Notes: generated by a model from the sequence alone, not told the origin. A stretch of DNA of 64,000 bases from Nocardioides ganghwensis (GCF_014779655.1 NZ_JACXYX010000008.1:124001-188000), one strand, 5' to 3'. Positions 37,383 to 46,693 are shown, counted from the first letter of the stretch. A program made the numbers and translations.

Positions 37383-38041
37383 CCGGCTGCGTCCTCGGCC
37401 TTCGCCTTGAGCGCCCGCACCATCGCGTCCGGGTCGTCCGCGGAGTAGACCGCGGAGCCCGCCACGAACACGTCTGCGCCGGCCTCGGCGCAGCGCTCGA
37501 TGGTCTCCAGCGAGACGCCACCGTCGACCTGGAGCCAGGTCTCGACCCCGTGCTTGCGCATCAGCTCGCGCGCGGTGCGGATCTTGGGCAGGCACAGGTC
37601 GAGGAACTTCTGCCCGCCGAAGCCGGGCTCCACCGTCATGATGAGCACCATGTCGAGCTCGGGCAGCAGCGCCTCGTAGGGCTCGATCGGGGTCGCCGGC
37701 TTGAGTGCCATCGACGCGCGCGCACCTCGCGCGCGGATCTCCCGGGCGAGGCGTACGGGCGCCTTCGCGGCCTCGACGTGGAAGGTGACGGAGCCGCAGC
37801 CGGCCTCGGCGTAGGCCGGTGCCCACCGGTCGGCGTCCTCGATCATCAGGTGCGCGTCGAGGGGCTGGCTGGCGTGCTTGCTGAGCGCCTCGATCACCGG
37901 GAGCCCGAGGGTGAGGTTGGGCACGAAGTGGTTGTCCATCACGTCGACGTGCACCCAGTCGGCGCTGGGGATGCGGGCGACCTCGTCGGCGAGGCGCGAC
38001 AGGTCGGCGTTGAGGATGCTCGGCGTGATCTGGATGCCCAC
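37379..38041 (-). CDS. rpe: Ribulose-phosphate 3-epimerase
   Basis: 220 residues from the GTG at 38041; upstream in-frame codons enter the lipid kinase gene. It interconverts ribulose 5-phosphate and xylulose 5-phosphate in the pentose phosphate pathway. A TIM barrel with [13 protein letters not shown], the metal and catalytic residues in [15 protein letters not shown] and [20 protein letters not shown] and LQVDGGV is complete. The gene starts 10 nt after the lipid kinase stop. Confidence 0.96.
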   Translation of the reverse strand: MGIQITPSILNADLSRLADEVARIPSADWVHVDVMDNHFVPNLTLGLPVIEALSKHASQPLDAHLMIEDADRWAPAYAEAGCGSVTFHVEAAKAPVRLAREIRARGARASMALKPATPIEPYEALLPELDMVLIMTVEPGFGGQKFLDLCLPKIRTARELMRKHGVETWLQVDGGVSLETIERCAEAGADVFVAGSAVYSADDPDAMVRALKAKAEDAAG

Positions 38042-38051
38042 GGGGACGAGC

Positions 38052-38996
38052 CTAGTGACTGCCCCTGCCGTCCAGGCGCGCGGCACGGCTCCGGGCAGGG
38101 ACGACGACGTGCAGGGCGTTGCGGTCGACCTCGAACGTCGCGGTCGTGGTGGCGGCGATCTCGCCGTCGAGGTTGACCGGCAGCGGCGCGTCGGTGACCA
38201 GACGCAGGCGCCGGGTGGTGACGTGGTGGACGCGCTCGTGCTCGACCAGGTGGCCCGTACGGAGGAGCCGGGCGACGGAGACGTGGTCGCGCAGCCGGCC
38301 CTGCTCCACGGCGTACACGTCGAGCAGGTGGTCGTCGATCGAGGCGTGCGGGGCGACGGTGAGGCCGCCGCCGTAGTGGCGCCCGTTGCCGACGGCGACC
38401 TGCATCAGGTCGCTGAGGTCCAGGACGGTGCCGTCGTCGAGCTCCAGACGCGCGGCGAAGGGCACGTGTGAGCGGTACGCCGCGAGCGTCGCCGCCGGGT
38501 AGGCGAACCGGCCGAGCCGCCGCTTGAGCCCGGGCGTCAGGCGCTGCGTCACCGCGACGGACAGGCCGACCGACGCGACGTTGAGGTACGCGCGCCCGTC
38601 GACGCGGCCGAGGTCGACGTCGACGACGTGCCCGTGCAGCATCGTGTCGACGGCGGCGGCGAGGTCGGGGATCTCGAGGGTCCGGGCGAAGTCGTTGGCC
38701 GTGCCGAGCGGCAGGACGCCCAAGGTCGTGCCCGTGTGGGCGACCATCTCGGCGGCGCACCCGATCGTGCCGTCGCCGCCACCGACGACGAGGAGGTCGG
38801 GCTCGTCGTCCATGGCCGCTGCCAGAGCCTCCAGCAGCTCGAGACCGCCGTGGACGGGATGCACGACCACCTGGGCTGCGACGCCGTGGAGCACCTGTTC
38901 CACCAGCGGGAGCGCGCGGGCGCCGCTGCGGGCGGCGGTGTTGACGACGACGGCCACGCGGTCGGTGCGCGGCGTGGCGGGGATGTCCTGCTGCAT
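38052..38996 (-). CDS. Diacylglycerol/lipid kinase family protein
   Basis: 314 residues. The DAGK catalytic domain carries [10 protein letters not shown] at the start, the nucleotide-binding [16 protein letters not shown] near residue 75, and [18 protein letters not shown]. The C-terminal beta domain continues to about 300. Bacterial members phosphorylate diacylglycerol or related lipids; the exact lipid is unknown. TAGCCT lies 6 nt before the ATG. It is probably the first gene of the operon with rpe and the MmcQ/YjbR gene. Confidence 0.9.
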   Translation of the reverse strand: MQQDIPATPRTDRVAVVVNTAARSGARALPLVEQVLHGVAAQVVVHPVHGGLELLEALAAAMDDEPDLLVVGGGDGTIGCAAEMVAHTGTTLGVLPLGTANDFARTLEIPDLAAAVDTMLHGHVVDVDLGRVDGRAYLNVASVGLSVAVTQRLTPGLKRRLGRFAYPAATLAAYRSHVPFAARLELDDGTVLDLSDLMQVAVGNGRHYGGGLTVAPHASIDDHLLDVYAVEQGRLRDHVSVARLLRTGHLVEHERVHHVTTRRLRLVTDAPLPVNLDGEIAATTTATFEVDRNALHVVVPARSRAARLDGRGSH

Positions 38997-39002
38997 GGCT
39001 CG

Positions 39003-39008
39003 AGGCTA
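39003..39008 (-). promoter_or_regulatory. Leaderless -10 box of the lipid kinase gene
   Basis: Minus-strand TAGCCT, 6 nt before the ATG at 38996. Confidence 0.55.
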
Positions 39009-39057
39009 GGCAGGCTCCGTGAGAGGACTCTGAGGCCGACCTGTGCGCGGGCTGTGC

Positions 39058-40032
39058 CTAGTCCGCGTCGGGCTCCGGCGGCGCGTCGGCTCCGTCCGCC
39101 TCGTCTCGCTCGGCCCACTCCAGCAGCGGCGCGATGTCGAACGGGTGGTCGTCGATGTCGGCGTGCAGGTCGCCGATCGCCGCGTACCGCTCGGGCATGG
39201 TGAACATCGTGAAGTCGTCGGGCACGCAGCCGTCGATCTCGTCCCAGCGCACCGGCGCGGACACCCGCGCCTCGGGGACACCACGCACCGAGTACGCCGC
39301 GGCGATCGTGTGGTCGCGGGCGTTCTGGTTGTAGTCGACGAACAGCTGCGCGGGGTCCCGGTCCTTGCGCCACCACGCCGTGGTGACCTCTCCCCCGGCC
39401 CGGCGCTCGACCTCGCGCGCGAACGCCAGCGCCGCCCGGCGTACGTCCTGGAAGCCGTGGTCGGGCGGGATCCGTACGTAGACGTGGAGGCCCGAGCCAC
39501 CGCTGGTCTTCGGGAACCCGACGGCGCCGAGCTCGTCGAGCACCTCGTGGGTGACGTGTGCGACCCGCTGGACCGTCGCCCAGTCGCACTCCGAACCCGG
39601 GTCGAGGTCGATGCGCCACTCGTCGGGCTTCTCGGTGTCGGCGCGTCGGCTGTTCCACGGGTGGAACTCGACCGTCGACATCTGGACCGCCCAGATCACG
39701 CTGCCCAGCTCGGTCACGCAGAGCTCGTCGGCGGTGCGCTTCCACCGCGGGAAGAACAGCTGCACGGTCTCGACCCAGTCGGGCGCACCGGCAGGCAGGC
39801 GCTTCTGGTGCACCTTGTCGCCCGCCAGTCCCTTGGGGAAGCGGTGCAGCATGCACGGCCGCTCGTAGAGCGCGTTGACGATGCCGTCGCCGACGGCGAG
39901 GTAGTACTGGACGAGGTCGAGCTTGGTCGCCCCGGTCGGTGACGCGTCGGACGGCGGGAAGTAGACCCGGTCCGGGTTGGTGACCTTGACGACGCGGTCG
40001 TCGACCTCGATCTCGATGAACGGCGACGCCAC
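39058..40032 (-). CDS. Stand-alone LigD-type polymerase/primase domain protein
   Basis: 324 residues matching only the polymerase (PolDom) module of bacterial non-homologous end-joining ligase LigD. Visible are VTNPDRVYFP at the start, YERPCMLHRFPKG, the catalytic acidic pair in EWRIDLDPGS, SGGSGLHVYVRI, and FVDYNQNARDHTIAAAYSVRG. It has no ligase or phosphoesterase domain, and no Ku gene is in the window. It could fill gaps in break repair with partners elsewhere. The GTG start is 6 nt after TAGGGT; the acidic C-terminal 20 residues are low complexity. Confidence 0.93.
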   Translation of the reverse strand: MASPFIEIEVDDRVVKVTNPDRVYFPPSDASPTGATKLDLVQYYLAVGDGIVNALYERPCMLHRFPKGLAGDKVHQKRLPAGAPDWVETVQLFFPRWKRTADELCVTELGSVIWAVQMSTVEFHPWNSRRADTEKPDEWRIDLDPGSECDWATVQRVAHVTHEVLDELGAVGFPKTSGGSGLHVYVRIPPDHGFQDVRRAALAFAREVERRAGGEVTTAWWRKDRDPAQLFVDYNQNARDHTIAAAYSVRGVPEARVSAPVRWDEIDGCVPDDFTMFTMPERYAAIGDLHADIDDHPFDIAPLLEWAERDEADGADAPPEPDAD

Positions 40033-40038
40033 GCCTCG

Positions 40039-40044
40039 ACCCTA
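40039..40044 (-). promoter_or_regulatory. Leaderless -10 box of the LigD-type polymerase gene
   Basis: Minus-strand TAGGGT, 6 nt before the GTG at 40032. Confidence 0.55.
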
Positions 40045-40054
40045 GCGGTGCGGG

Positions 40055-41134
40055 CTACTGCTGTGCGGGAGCCTCGGACGGCGCGGGACCGTCGCCGGGA
40101 CCCTCAGCGGGACCCTCAGCGGGACCCTCAGCGGGACCCTCAGCGGGCCCCTCAGCAGGAGTCTCCTCAGGCGCCGTGACGGTCACGGTGACCACGTCGG
40201 ACCACCCCTCGTCCGCGTACTGGCTCTCCGGACGGTGCCAGCGGAGCTCGGTGGTCTCCTGGAGCTCGACCGAGGTCCGGGTCACGCCGTCCTTGTCGGC
40301 GAGGACGGCCGCATCGGCGGACGTCCACGCGCCGCCGGGGACGCGGGTCTGCAGGACGAGCGGGTCGCCCGTCACCCGGCCGGCCGCGTCGGCGACCGCA
40401 CCGGTGATCGTGACCTTGTCGCCGGTGCGGACCTGGCGGACGTCCACGTCGACCGAGGTGCGGAGCTGCACGCCCTCGAAGTCGTAGGTCGTGCCGGCTC
40501 CGTGGACCGCGTCGAGGTTGAAGGGCCGGCCGTCGCAGCCGAAACCCGTGACCGCGAAGCCGGGTCCGTCACCCTGCGCGGAGGCGAACGCGGCGGGGGT
40601 GCCGTCGGGTGCCCGGTCGAGGACTGCACCCGTGGCCAGGTCGACCAGGGTCCACTCGTAGGTCTGGGCGCTGCTCGCCACGTGGGTCCAGGACCCGGCG
40701 GGCACGGGCACCGCCGCGCGACCGGTCCAGGCCGTGCCGCGCGGGCTCGTCGGGGTGACCGTCACCACCCAGGAGACGCCCTGGCTCCCGCCGGTCGCGG
40801 CGACGGACAGTGAGGCGTCGAGCCCGCTGAGGGCCGCGAAGGCCGTGTAGGGGCCGGCGGCGCTGCCCGGTCCGGTCGGGACGAGGCCGAGGGAGCGGCG
40901 TCCGATCGGGGCGGAGTAGGGGCCGAGGTTGATCCGCGAGCGCGGTGCGGTCGCGGCCGGAGAACCGAACAGGGAGTCGCAGCGCACGAAGGTCAGGTAG
41001 GAGTCCGCGTCGCCCGTGGACGGGCCGGAGAGCGTGCGTGGCTCGGCTGCCAGGGCAGGGCCGGCACCCAGGGCCGCGCCCAGGGTCGTCAGAGCCGTGG
41101 CGGCCGCGGCCGCCATGAGGCTGCGTACGTGCAT
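40055..41134 (-). CDS. Secreted protein with C-terminal Ala-Glu-Gly-Pro repeats
   Basis: 359 residues from the ATG at 41134. A Sec signal peptide (MHVRSLMAAAAATALTTLGA onward) ends near PALA-AEP. The middle region contains two cysteines (FVRCDSLF, FGCDGRPF) that may pair, and the C-terminal third has beta-sandwich character (VDVDVRQVRTGDKVTITGAV, LVLQTRVPGGAW) like Ig-type repeats. The last 35 residues are repeated AEGP units ending in a polar tail without LPXTG or a membrane anchor. I do not recognise the family; extracellular location is inferred from the signal peptide. Confidence 0.8.
   Translation of the reverse strand: MHVRSLMAAAAATALTTLGAALGAGPALAAEPRTLSGPSTGDADSYLTFVRCDSLFGSPAATAPRSRINLGPYSAPIGRRSLGLVPTGPGSAAGPYTAFAALSGLDASLSVAATGGSQGVSWVVTVTPTSPRGTAWTGRAAVPVPAGSWTHVASSAQTYEWTLVDLATGAVLDRAPDGTPAAFASAQGDGPGFAVTGFGCDGRPFNLDAVHGAGTTYDFEGVQLRTSVDVDVRQVRTGDKVTITGAVADAAGRVTGDPLVLQTRVPGGAWTSADAAVLADKDGVTRTSVELQETTELRWHRPESQYADEGWSDVVTVTVTAPEETPAEGPAEGPAEGPAEGPAEGPGDGPAPSEAPAQQ
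40097..40156 (-). repeat. 12-bp in-frame tandem repeat (five units)
   Basis: Four perfect copies and one single-base variant of GGGACCCTCAGC (plus strand) encode the AEGP units at the C-terminus of the secreted protein. The unit length keeps the reading frame, so copy number can vary without breaking the gene. Confidence 0.9.
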
Positions 41135-41248
41135 GTGTGGTTCCTGCTCCCCGTGGCGCCGCCCACCCCTCCGGTGGACCGCGCTGCCCCCATCATGCTC
41201 GTGCACGCAAGCAATGGGAACAGGCGACGCGCAGGGACGCGTACCCGT

Positions 41249-41281
41249 CGCCCCGAATTCACCTGTCCGGGTGACGGGGCG
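41249..41281 (-). terminator. Probable terminator hairpin downstream of rsmB
   Basis: Arms CGCCCCG (41249-41255) and CGGGGCG (41275-41281) enclose a second short stem TCACC/GGTGA. It lies 43 nt past the rsmB stop codon in the direction of transcription; no U-tract. Confidence 0.5.
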
Positions 41282-41293
41282 GCCCTCCGACGG

Positions 41294-41335
41294 GTCTCAG
41301 GCCCGACGTCTCAGGCCCGACGTCTCAGGCCCGAC
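41294..41335. repeat. 14-bp tandem repeat across the rsmB stop codon (three perfect units)
   Basis: Three identical copies of GTCTCAGGCCCGAC; the third contains the rsmB stop codon. Fourteen is not a multiple of three, so a change of copy number inside the coding part would alter the C-terminus. Confidence 0.85.
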
Positions 41336-42641
41336 GCCGCAAGGTCGCGGCGAACATCGCGTCGGTCCCGTCGCGGTGCGGCCACAGCTGGAAACGCTCG
41401 ACCTCGTCGGTGTCGCCCCGCCTGCCGAGCACCGCGTCGACGATCCCGCTCGTCTCGGCAACCACCGGCGAGCACGTCGCGTAGACCACGACCCCGCCGG
41501 GGCGTACGGCGTCGAGGGCCCCGTCGAGCAGCACCTGCTGCAGGACCACCAGCTCCTCGACGTCCTCGGGAGCACGCCGCCAGCGCGACTCCGGTCGGCG
41601 GCGAAGGGCGCCGAGGCCCGAGCACGGCGCGTCGACGAGCACGCGGTCGAAGGTGCCGGGCACCCACGCGGGTCGCATGCCGTCGCCGGCGACCACGTGG
41701 ACAGCGCCGGCCGGGACCGCCCGCACGGCGGACGAGACGAGGGCGGCGCGGTGGGGCTGGCGCTCGTTGGCGAGGAGGGACGCGCCGCGCCGCTCGGCGA
41801 GCGCGGCGAGGAGCGCCGCCTTCCCGCCGGGCCCGGCACACAGGTCCAGCCACCTCTCGTCGCGACCCTCCAGCGGGGCGTCCGCCATCGCCAGCGCGAC
41901 GAGCTGGGAGCCCTCGTCCTGCACCCCTGCCCGACCCTCGGCGACGGCCGGGACCGCAGCGGGGTCACCGCCGTCGAGCACCACGCCGTACGGCGACCGG
42001 GCGGTGCGGGTGCCGCCGGCGGCCTCCAGCTCCTCGACCGTCGCGAGCCCGGGACGGGCGACGAGGGTGACGCGGGGGGCGGCGTTGTCGGCGGCCAGGA
42101 GGGCGTCGAGCTCGTCATCGGCGCCGAGGGCCTCCGCCAACAGGTCGACCACCCATCGGGGGTGGGAACGCGCGACGGCGAGGTGACCGTGCGGATCGGC
42201 CGCCCTGTCGGGGGCGACCTCGTCGATCCAGTCGCCGAGGCCGCGCCGGCTGACGGCGCGGAGCACGGCGTTGACGAGACCCGACGGTCCCCGGCCGACC
42301 GTGGCGCGGACGAGGTCGACGCTCGTGGAGATCGCCGCGTGGTCCGGCACCCGCATCGACAGCAGCTGGTGCGTGCCGAGGCGCAGCACGTCGCGCACCT
42401 CGGGCTGGAGCCGCGGCTTGGTCAGGCACGCGTCGATGACCGGGTCGTAGAGGCCGTGCATGCGGATCGCGCCCGAGGCCAGCTCGGTCGCCAGGGCCGC
42501 ATCACGGCCGGTGAGCCCGTGCTTGCGCAGCACCTGCGGGAGGACCAGGTTGGCGTACGCCTCGTCGACCCGGACGGCTGTCAGGACGTCGAGGGCGGCG
42601 CGGCGCGCGCGGTCGACGGGGCGGTGGCGGCGCTCACTCAC
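41325..42641 (-). CDS. rsmB: 16S rRNA (cytosine-C5)-methyltransferase RsmB/Sun family
   Basis: 438 residues. The N-terminal 150 residues form a NusB-like RNA-binding domain (RRAALDVLTAVRVDEAYANL). The SAM domain has LDLCAGPGGKAALLA, and both catalytic cysteines are present in VLVDAPCSGLGALRR and VVVYATCSPVVAE. It methylates C967 (E. coli numbering) of 16S rRNA by family analogy. The start overlaps the MmcQ/YjbR gene by 8 nt, so fmt, MmcQ/YjbR and rsmB are coupled. A 14-bp tandem repeat spans its stop codon. Confidence 0.94.
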   Translation of the reverse strand: MSERRHRPVDRARRAALDVLTAVRVDEAYANLVLPQVLRKHGLTGRDAALATELASGAIRMHGLYDPVIDACLTKPRLQPEVRDVLRLGTHQLLSMRVPDHAAISTSVDLVRATVGRGPSGLVNAVLRAVSRRGLGDWIDEVAPDRAADPHGHLAVARSHPRWVVDLLAEALGADDELDALLAADNAAPRVTLVARPGLATVEELEAAGGTRTARSPYGVVLDGGDPAAVPAVAEGRAGVQDEGSQLVALAMADAPLEGRDERWLDLCAGPGGKAALLAALAERRGASLLANERQPHRAALVSSAVRAVPAGAVHVVAGDGMRPAWVPGTFDRVLVDAPCSGLGALRRRPESRWRRAPEDVEELVVLQQVLLDGALDAVRPGGVVVYATCSPVVAETSGIVDAVLGRRGDTDEVERFQLWPHRDGTDAMFAATLRRRA

Positions 42642-43047
42642 CGAGGTGCTCCCGGACCAGCCGCCTGGGTGCCCTCGTGGCCCACGCGTCGGTGAGGATC
42701 TCGACCAGCTCGTCCCGGTCGATCTCGCCGAGGCGCGACTGCTGGACGAGGACGGCGCTGTAGCCCTTGAAGTGGTCGATGGTGAAGAACGGGGTGTCCG
42801 GGTCCTCGACGAGGGCGTTCTTCTCGACCTCGGTCGGCGTCGTGATGACCACGAGGTCGTCGTACATCTCGCCCGTCGCCGGGTCCACCGCGCTCTTGTG
42901 CGGCGCCCGGTAGAGCACGAATCCCCGGCCCTTGTCGCCGCGCGGCACCTTCCAGGTCGGTCGGTCGCCCCACGACGTGCCGAACTCCGTCTCGGGCAGG
43001 CCGGCGCAGATCTCGTCGACGTCCTCGGGGCGGGCGGGCGTGCTCAC
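42634..43047 (-). CDS. MmcQ/YjbR family protein, paralogue 2
   Basis: 137 residues from a GTG overlapping the fmt stop codon (GTGA). It shares with the gene at 36969-37382 the layout [31 protein letters not shown] and [11 protein letters not shown]. The function is unknown. Both paralogues are translationally coupled to a housekeeping gene immediately upstream, and both are 137 residues. Confidence 0.85.
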   Translation of the reverse strand: MSTPARPEDVDEICAGLPETEFGTSWGDRPTWKVPRGDKGRGFVLYRAPHKSAVDPATGEMYDDLVVITTPTEVEKNALVEDPDTPFFTIDHFKGYSAVLVQQSRLGEIDRDELVEILTDAWATRAPRRLVREHLGE

Positions 43048-43982
43048 GACTCGTCGGTCCCGCCGAGGCTCGTGCCGGACGCGAGGCGTACGCCGCGGGC
43101 CCAGTCGGCCGCCTGCATCTGCTTCTTGCCGAACGCCTTGACCTCCCCGAGCCGCACCGGCGCGGTGCCGGTGCCGACGAGGACGGCGTTCTTGGTGACC
43201 TCGAGGACGCCGGGCGGGAGGGCGTCGTGGTCGGTCGCGGTGACCGGGCCGATCTTGATCCGCTCGCCCTCGAACGTGCTCCACGCCCCGGGTGCCGGGT
43301 GGCACGCCCGCACCTGCCGGTCGATCGCCGCGGCCGGGTGGCTCCAGTCGATGCGAGCGTCGTCGACGAGGATCTTCGGGGCGTACGAGAGACCGTCCTC
43401 GGGCTGCTCGCGTGCCTCGAGCGTGCCGTCCTCGATGCCGTCGAGGGTCTGCACGAGCAGGCCGGCTCCCCCCTCCGCGAGGCGGGCGAGGAGGTCGCCG
43501 GCCGTGTCGTCGGGCCGGATCCGCTCGGTCATGACGCCGAAGACGGGACCGGCGTCGAGCGCCTTGACGATCCGGAAGGTCGTGGCGCCGGTGACCTCGT
43601 CGCCGGCCCACAGCGCGTGCTGGACCGGCGCCGCGCCGCGCCAGGCGGGCAGGACCGAGAAGTGGAGGTTGATCCAGCCGTGGGGCACGAGGTCGAGCGC
43701 GGACTGCGGCAGGAGGGCGCCGTAGGCCACGACCGGGCAGGCGTCCGGACGGAGGTCAGCCAGGGCGGCCTGGAAGTCGGGGTCGCGCGGGTGCTCGGGC
43801 TTGAGCACGGGCACGCCGAGCTCCTCGGCGCGCTGGGCGACCGGGCTCGCGACGAGCCTGCGGCCCCGGCCGCTCGGCGCGTCGGGTCGCGTCACGACGC
43901 CGACGAGCTCGTGGCGGCTCGCGGCGACGGCGTCGAGCGCGGGAAGGGCCACCTCGGGGGTGCCGGCGAAGACGACGCGCAT
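43044..43982 (-). CDS. fmt: Methionyl-tRNA formyltransferase
   Basis: 312 residues. Fmt formylates initiator Met-tRNA with 10-formyl-tetrahydrofolate. It begins [20 protein letters not shown], carries [21 protein letters not shown] with the catalytic Asn-x-His region, and continues with a C-terminal OB-like domain ([17 protein letters not shown]). It lies 13 nt downstream of def, its functional partner, which later removes the formyl group. Confidence 0.96.
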   Translation of the reverse strand: MRVVFAGTPEVALPALDAVAASRHELVGVVTRPDAPSGRGRRLVASPVAQRAEELGVPVLKPEHPRDPDFQAALADLRPDACPVVAYGALLPQSALDLVPHGWINLHFSVLPAWRGAAPVQHALWAGDEVTGATTFRIVKALDAGPVFGVMTERIRPDDTAGDLLARLAEGGAGLLVQTLDGIEDGTLEAREQPEDGLSYAPKILVDDARIDWSHPAAAIDRQVRACHPAPGAWSTFEGERIKIGPVTATDHDALPPGVLEVTKNAVLVGTGTAPVRLGEVKAFGKKQMQAADWARGVRLASGTSLGGTDES

Positions 43983-43995
43983 CAGCGGTGCCGCC

Positions 43996-44541
43996 TCATC
44001 GGGCGAATCCGTTCGTGGCGTGCGGGCTGATCCGCACGGTGGGCTTCTCCAGGCCGAACCACTCGGACTCGCGGATCTCCTTCATCGCTGCCTTGCGTGC
44101 GGCGGTGTCGAGCCGGTCGATGAAGAGGATGCCGTCGAGGTGGTCGGTCTCGTGCTGCATGGCGCGTGCGAGCAGCTCGGAGGCCTCGATCCTCTGGGGC
44201 TCGCCGTGCATGTCGAAGCCGGTGGCGACGACCGAGAGGGCGCGCAGGCAGTCATAGGTCAGCTCGGGCAGCGACAGGCAGCCCTCGGCCCCGTCCTGGG
44301 TGTCGTCCGAGAGCTCGAGCGACGGGTTGACGAGGTGGCCGACCTGGCCCTCGACGTTCCAGGTGAACACCCGCAGGCCGACCCCGATCTGGGGCGCCGC
44401 GAGCCCGGCTCCGGGCGCGGCGAGCATCGTGTCGGTGAGGTCCGTGACGAGCTGACGGACCTCCTTGTCGAAATCGTCGACCTCCACCGCGCGCTGGCGC
44501 AGGACCGGGTCACCGAAGAGGCGGATGGGCTGGACGGCCAC
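43996..44541 (-). CDS. def: Peptide deformylase
   Basis: 181 residues from the GTG at 44541, with a textbook AAGGAG five bases upstream. The enzyme removes the formyl group from nascent proteins, using Fe2+ or Zn2+. All three motifs are present: [20 protein letters not shown] (metal Cys) and [12 protein letters not shown] (metal His residues and catalytic Glu). It is the first gene of the def-fmt-MmcQ-rsmB operon. Confidence 0.96.
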   Translation of the reverse strand: MAVQPIRLFGDPVLRQRAVEVDDFDKEVRQLVTDLTDTMLAAPGAGLAAPQIGVGLRVFTWNVEGQVGHLVNPSLELSDDTQDGAEGCLSLPELTYDCLRALSVVATGFDMHGEPQRIEASELLARAMQHETDHLDGILFIDRLDTAARKAAMKEIRESEWFGLEKPTVRISPHATNGFAR

Positions 44542-44575
44542 GGAGCTCCTTGGATCGGGTGTGCGGGAAGGGCCA

Positions 44576-44581
44576 AGTCTA
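44576..44581 (-). promoter_or_regulatory. -10 box of the def-fmt-rsmB operon
   Basis: Minus-strand TAGACT, 34 nt before the def GTG, giving a leader of about 28 nt that includes AAGGAG. Confidence 0.45.
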
Positions 44582-44648
44582 GGGACTCCGACCGTCGTCG
44601 CCGTCCCCGCGGTGGCCATCGTGGCTGCACGGCAGGCCGGCTCCGGGC

Positions 44649-46655
44649 CTAGATGCTGAGCGGGTCGACCTGGATGCGTACGGGGTCGAGCTTGCGGGCC
44701 GAGCGCAGCCGCTGGAGGTCGCCGAGCGAGTGGGACAGGGCGTCGCCCGCGGACCACGGCACCCGCAGGAGCACGCGGTGCTCGCCGTCGACCGGCACCG
44801 GTCCGAGCACCTCCGCGGCCTCGGGCAGGTCGAGGAGGTGGAGGACGTCGTCGAGGGCGCCCAGGTCGCCGGTCACGGTCGCCATGCGGGCCGCCGGGGG
44901 CAGGTGGGCCTGCGCGCGCTCGTCGGCCTCGCGACGGGCGAAGCCGGCAGGATCCCAGCGCACCAGGGCCTGCAACGCCGGGTGGGCCGGGTCACCGACG
45001 GCGACGACGTGGCCGCCCGCCCTCACGAGCGCCGCCGCGTTGAGCCAGCGGCGCAGCGCCTCCTCGGCGACGCGCATGTCGTCGCGCGCCAGGGTGAGCC
45101 AGGTGTCGAGCAGGACGACCGCGGCGTAGCCCTCGTCGGCGACCGGCTCGGCACCGACGGTGGCCACCACGATGTCGGCCGACGCCCCCACCCGGTCCAG
45201 GACGCGGTCGCCGCTGGAGCTGCGCACCGTGGTGCCGGCGAACATCCGGCCCAGCTCCTCGGCCGTGCGCGCCTCACCACGTACGGGGGCGCGCAGGCCG
45301 CGACCTCCACAGGCCGCGCACGCCCAGGCCGCCTCGGTGTGCCCGCACCAGCGGCACTGCGGCGGCTCGGTGGGACCTGCCAGCGCCAGCGGCCCGGTGC
45401 ACGCCGTGCAGCGGGCGGGTGTGCGGCAGGTGTCGCAGGCGAGCGAGGCGGCGTAGCCGGCTCGTGGCGTCTGGACGAGGACCGGGCCGGTGGTGAGGCC
45501 GCGCCGGACGGCGTCGTAGGCCGCGCGCGGGATGCGCGTGCCGACCGACCGGTCCTCTGCGGGCACGGCCTCGACCCGCACCCGCCGGCGCAGCACCGCG
45601 CGCGGGACCGCGAGCTCGTGGGCCCAGCCGCTCGTCACCAGCTGCTGGGCCTCGGGGGTGCGCGCCGCCCCGCCGATGAGCACGGCGGTGCCCTGCTGCT
45701 CAGCGCGGGCGAGGAGCACCTCGCGGGTGTGCGGATAGGGCGCCCGGGGCTCGGCGTGGAGGTCGTCGCCGTCGTCCCAGAGCACGACGAGCCCGAGCCC
45801 GTGCACGGGTGCGAAGGCCGCCGACCGGGTGCCGACGACGATGCGACGGGCTCCGCGCGAGACGGCCAGGAAGTCCCGGTAGCGCGCTGCGGGGCCGCCG
45901 TCGGCGGTGAGGCACACGTGGTGCCCCTCCCCCAGCACCGACGTGAGCGCGGCGTCGACGCGGGCGACGTCTCGTCGGTCCGGGACGCAGACCAGCGCAC
46001 CGCGACCACCGCCGTACGTGGCTGCGACGGCCTCCGCGACCATGGCGGGCCAGTCGTCGGCCGGGGCGACGGACCAGACGGCCCGCGGTGCACCGCCGGT
46101 CGCGAGGTGGCGCAGGAAGGCGTCGGCGTGCTCGACCTCGGACCAGGCCGTGGAGGTCACCGTGGGGACGGCCGGAGCAGCCGGGGACGGCGCCTTCTCG
46201 GCGGTGGCGTGCCGCGGGGGCACCGCGAGGCGGAGCACGTCGGAGCGGGCGCCGGCGTACCTGCGGGCGAGGGTCTCGCTCAGGTGGGCGATCTCGGGTG
46301 CGAGGACGGGCTCGGGGCTGACGACCCGGCGCAGCGGCTGGAGGGAGCCGGTGTGATCGGAGGTGCTCGCCCGCTCGACCACGAAGCCGTCGACGTCCTG
46401 GCCGGCGAACCGGACCTTGACCCGGGCGCCGGGGACCGCCGTGTCGGCCATCGACACCGGCACGGCGTAGTCGAAGGGGCGGTCGAGGTGGGCCAGGGCG
46501 ATGTCGACGAGCACGCGCGCGACCGGGTCGGTCGCTGCCGGCTCCCAGGCCGCCGCCTTGCGTCGCCGGGTGGCCGCCGCCTTGGCCCGGGCATCGTCGA
46601 CGGCAGCGCGAAGCCCCGGAAGCATGTCGGCTTCCGGGGCTTCGTGCTGCGTCAT
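44649..46655 (-). CDS. priA: PriA-like primosomal protein N' lacking helicase motifs
   Basis: 668 residues from the ATG at 46655. The N-terminal 3'-DNA-binding domain (VLVDIALAHLDRPFDYAVP) and the zinc-binding core (CDTCRTPARCTACTG and CRWCGHTEAAWACAAC, eight cysteines) are typical of PriA. The helicase motifs are degenerate: the Walker A site reads GGAPRAVWSVAP and the DEAH-like site reads LWDDGDD. This is the known actinobacterial form, probably unable to hydrolyse ATP. It would help restart replication through DNA binding and partner recruitment. It lies downstream of metK across a double-hairpin repeat. Confidence 0.92.
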   Translation of the reverse strand: MTQHEAPEADMLPGLRAAVDDARAKAAATRRRKAAAWEPAATDPVARVLVDIALAHLDRPFDYAVPVSMADTAVPGARVKVRFAGQDVDGFVVERASTSDHTGSLQPLRRVVSPEPVLAPEIAHLSETLARRYAGARSDVLRLAVPPRHATAEKAPSPAAPAVPTVTSTAWSEVEHADAFLRHLATGGAPRAVWSVAPADDWPAMVAEAVAATYGGGRGALVCVPDRRDVARVDAALTSVLGEGHHVCLTADGGPAARYRDFLAVSRGARRIVVGTRSAAFAPVHGLGLVVLWDDGDDLHAEPRAPYPHTREVLLARAEQQGTAVLIGGAARTPEAQQLVTSGWAHELAVPRAVLRRRVRVEAVPAEDRSVGTRIPRAAYDAVRRGLTTGPVLVQTPRAGYAASLACDTCRTPARCTACTGPLALAGPTEPPQCRWCGHTEAAWACAACGGRGLRAPVRGEARTAEELGRMFAGTTVRSSSGDRVLDRVGASADIVVATVGAEPVADEGYAAVVLLDTWLTLARDDMRVAEEALRRWLNAAALVRAGGHVVAVGDPAHPALQALVRWDPAGFARREADERAQAHLPPAARMATVTGDLGALDDVLHLLDLPEAAEVLGPVPVDGEHRVLLRVPWSAGDALSHSLGDLQRLRSARKLDPVRIQVDPLSI

Positions 46656-46693
46656 GCGGCTGATTCTGTCAGCGGCCTCCGACGCTCGGACCT

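Noticed and set aside
40097..40156. CRISPR-like array
   Set aside because: The 12-bp units are contiguous, without spacers, and encode the AEGP tail of a protein.
44649..46655. priA as a broken gene because of missing Walker motifs
   Set aside because: The frame is full length with all zinc cysteines; loss of ATPase motifs is the known state of actinobacterial PriA.
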